Source: an uncultured Bacteroidales bacterium (GTDB lineage: Bacteria; Bacteroidota; Bacteroidia; Bacteroidales; ML635J-15). From it: 7,247 nt of DNA. Positions 6,784-7,247 of the stretch are shown here, one piece after another. The notes under the pieces were generated by a model, which saw only the letters and a list, made by a program, of their open reading frames with translations, was not told the DNA's origin and searched no databases. The position numbers and the translations under genes were made by a program. The stretch spans positions 1 through 7,247 of the forward strand of contig CAJOEG010000178.1 of NCBI GenBank assembly GCA_905233405.1, in the 5' to 3' direction. Each line of letters opens with the position of its first letter. Within the stretch, counting starts at the first letter, position 1.

Positions 6784-6885
6784 CCGCAAAAATAATGCTT
6801 TTGCGGTTAACTACAAAATTTTATCCGCACATTTTGCGGCTAAGCAATAAAATTAGTCCGCATATTTTGCGGTTTATTGTCCGCA
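6784..6885. repeat. Phased CCGC/GCGG palindromes upstream of fic, putative operator array
   Basis: Three palindromes occur: CCGCAAAA-N7-TTTTGCGG (6784-6806), CCGCACATTTTGCGG (6825-6839) and CCGCATATTTTGCGG (6858-6872); the last two differ at one base. TTTTGCGG begins at 6799, 6832 and 6865, exactly 33 bp apart, close to three helical turns, so bound proteins would lie on one face of the DNA. A CCGCA half-site follows at 6881-6885. Sequence between the boxes is AT-rich and less conserved. The first palindrome covers the fic -7 element. The natural candidate for a ligand is the winged helix of the Fic protein itself, which is inference. Confidence 0.75.
6787..6817 (-). promoter_or_regulatory. 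Predicted promoter of the fic gene
   Basis: On the minus strand TTTG (6817-6814), a spacer of exactly 19 bp and TATTTTTG (6794-6787) give a near-ideal Bacteroides promoter. Transcription should start near 6780, about 16 nt before the ATG at 6764. The -7 element and half of the spacer lie within the first palindrome (6784-6806), so a protein bound there would exclude RNA polymerase. Confidence 0.65.
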
Positions 6886-6928
6886 ATGAGTGTTGTGATA
6901 AATGTTGTAATAGGTATAATATTTTGAT

Positions 6929-7199
6929 TTATTGGTGTCCGCTAAAAAAATGCACAAACGCCATAAGTCCATTGTTGACAATGTTTTACATAAGAATATT
7001 GATGATGGGGCTTGTCATTCCGAAAACCTGATTGAACCAGCGATACGGAACGGGGAGCTGTGTGAAATCGGTTATCCGGAATCTGTTAACGTATTATTAT
7101 AGAACAGATTCCGTACAAACAGGCTCACACGACACGTTCCTTAGTCGGTTCGCTTTGTCTTACGGAATGACTGGATGGGTATTTAGCGGACAACAATAA
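6929..7199. mobile_element. 271-bp MITE-like unit with 18-bp inverted ends and flanking duplication
   Basis: The left end TTATTGGTGTCCGCTAAA (6929-6946) and the reverse complement of the right end, TTATTGTTGTCCGCTAAA (7199-7182), agree at 17 of 18 positions. Directly outside, ATTTTGATT occurs at 6921-6929 and 7199-7207 in the same orientation, a 9-bp duplication that overlaps each end by one base (7 bp if kept wholly outside). This is the arrangement left by DDE-type transposition. There is no transposase, so it would be non-autonomous or a deletion remnant. The interior carries the second GTCATTCCG palindromic repeat. I do not recognise the parent insertion sequence. The unit sits immediately after the stop codons of the gene entering from the right. 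Confidence 0.65.
7014..7171. repeat. 158-bp imperfect palindromic dispersed repeat, copy 2
   Basis: It runs from GTCATTCCG to CGGAATGAC with perfect 9-bp terminal inversions. Both 65-bp arms (7014-7078 and 7107-7171) match copy 1 at 2382-2570 at 54/65 positions each. The centre differs: here CGGAATCTGTT (7077-7087) and AACAGATTCCG (7103-7113) make a perfect 11-bp stem with a 15-nt loop. It is nested inside the 271-bp unit with TTATTG ends. It lies downstream of the gene entering from the right and may help end that transcript. Confidence 0.87.
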
Positions 7200-7208
7200 T
7201 TTTGATTA

Positions 7209-7247
7209 TTATTTCTTTACCACGCTTGTAACCTTACCGTCGTACAG
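7209..7247 (-). CDS. C-terminal end of an unidentified protein, truncated by the window edge
   Basis: On the minus strand the last 12 codons read LYDGKVTSVVKK, followed by tandem TAA TAA stops (7211-7206). Too little is present for identification. The ending is compatible with the short type IX secretion C-terminal sorting signal common in Bacteroidota, whose last strands often read like a glycine turn then K-x-V-V-K, but this is a weak guess from 12 residues. The MITE-like unit begins directly after the stops. Confidence 0.5.
   Translation of the reverse strand: MYDGKVTSVVKK

Larger units (their letters stand above)
6765..7208. other. 444-bp gene-free region between fic and the right-edge gene
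   Basis: Reading left to right it holds the short fic leader, the fic promoter within three phased palindromes, an AT-rich stretch (6891-6920) in which I see nothing, and the MITE-like unit with its nested palindromic repeat. The only open frame of note, 50 codons from the ATG at 6950, runs through the repeat and is not believed to be a gene. Confidence 0.8.

Noticed and set aside
6784..6885. The regular 33-bp spacing considered as a CRISPR array.
   Set aside because: Repeats are only 8-15 bp, the between-box sequence is similar AT-rich DNA and not unique spacers, and there are no cas genes.
6950..7102. A 50-codon plus-strand frame that enters palindromic repeat copy 2.
   Set aside because: It ends within the loop of the repeat, and its second half is just the repeat arm. 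No promoter or recognisable protein was seen.
7004..7179. GATGGG on each side of palindromic copy 2 (7004-7009 and 7174-7179) as a target duplication.
   Set aside because: It does not abut the repeat ends and is short and low in complexity, so chance is likely.

Overview
The window looks like a chromosomal segment of a member of the Bacteroidota, most likely order Bacteroidales. The evidence is the protein families present, the near absence of Shine-Dalgarno sequences, and three good matches to the Bacteroides-type promoter (TTTG or ATTG about 17-19 bp upstream of TAnnTTTG). The genus cannot be told from the sequence.

Layout: (1) 1-1410, plus strand: an MFS transporter of the MFSD1-like group, missing its first two membrane helices off the left edge and closed by a strong intrinsic terminator at 1430-1458. 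(2) 5084 down to 1470, minus strand: a tightly packed transcription unit dapD - glycosyltransferase - threonylcarbamoyl-AMP synthase - prmC, with a promoter upstream of dapD. It combines lysine/diaminopimelate synthesis, sugar transfer and two translation-quality functions (t6A tRNA modification and release-factor methylation). A 189-bp palindromic repeat sits inside the unit between the last two genes. (3) 5251-5481, plus strand: a small single-span membrane protein with a cysteine-rich tail, divergent from dapD, possibly translated from a leaderless mRNA. (4) 6764 down to 5478, minus strand: a Fic-domain AMP-transferase with an N-terminal inhibitory motif and a C-terminal winged helix. Its stop codon shares a CTAG palindrome with the stop of the small gene. 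(5) 6765-7208: a gene-free stretch with three CCGC/GCGG palindromes at exact 33-bp phasing over the Fic promoter, then a 271-bp MITE-like unit with 18-bp inverted ends and a 9-bp flanking duplication, holding a second copy of the palindromic repeat. (6) 7209-7247, minus strand: the last 12 codons of another gene.

The most interesting signals are the phased palindromes over the fic promoter, which with the winged helix suggest a self-regulated Fic enzyme; the MITE-like unit with apparent target duplication; and the repeat that separated tsaC from prmC, where a 10-bp direct repeat contains the prmC start codon. No complete transposase, CRISPR array, tRNA or rRNA gene was seen.
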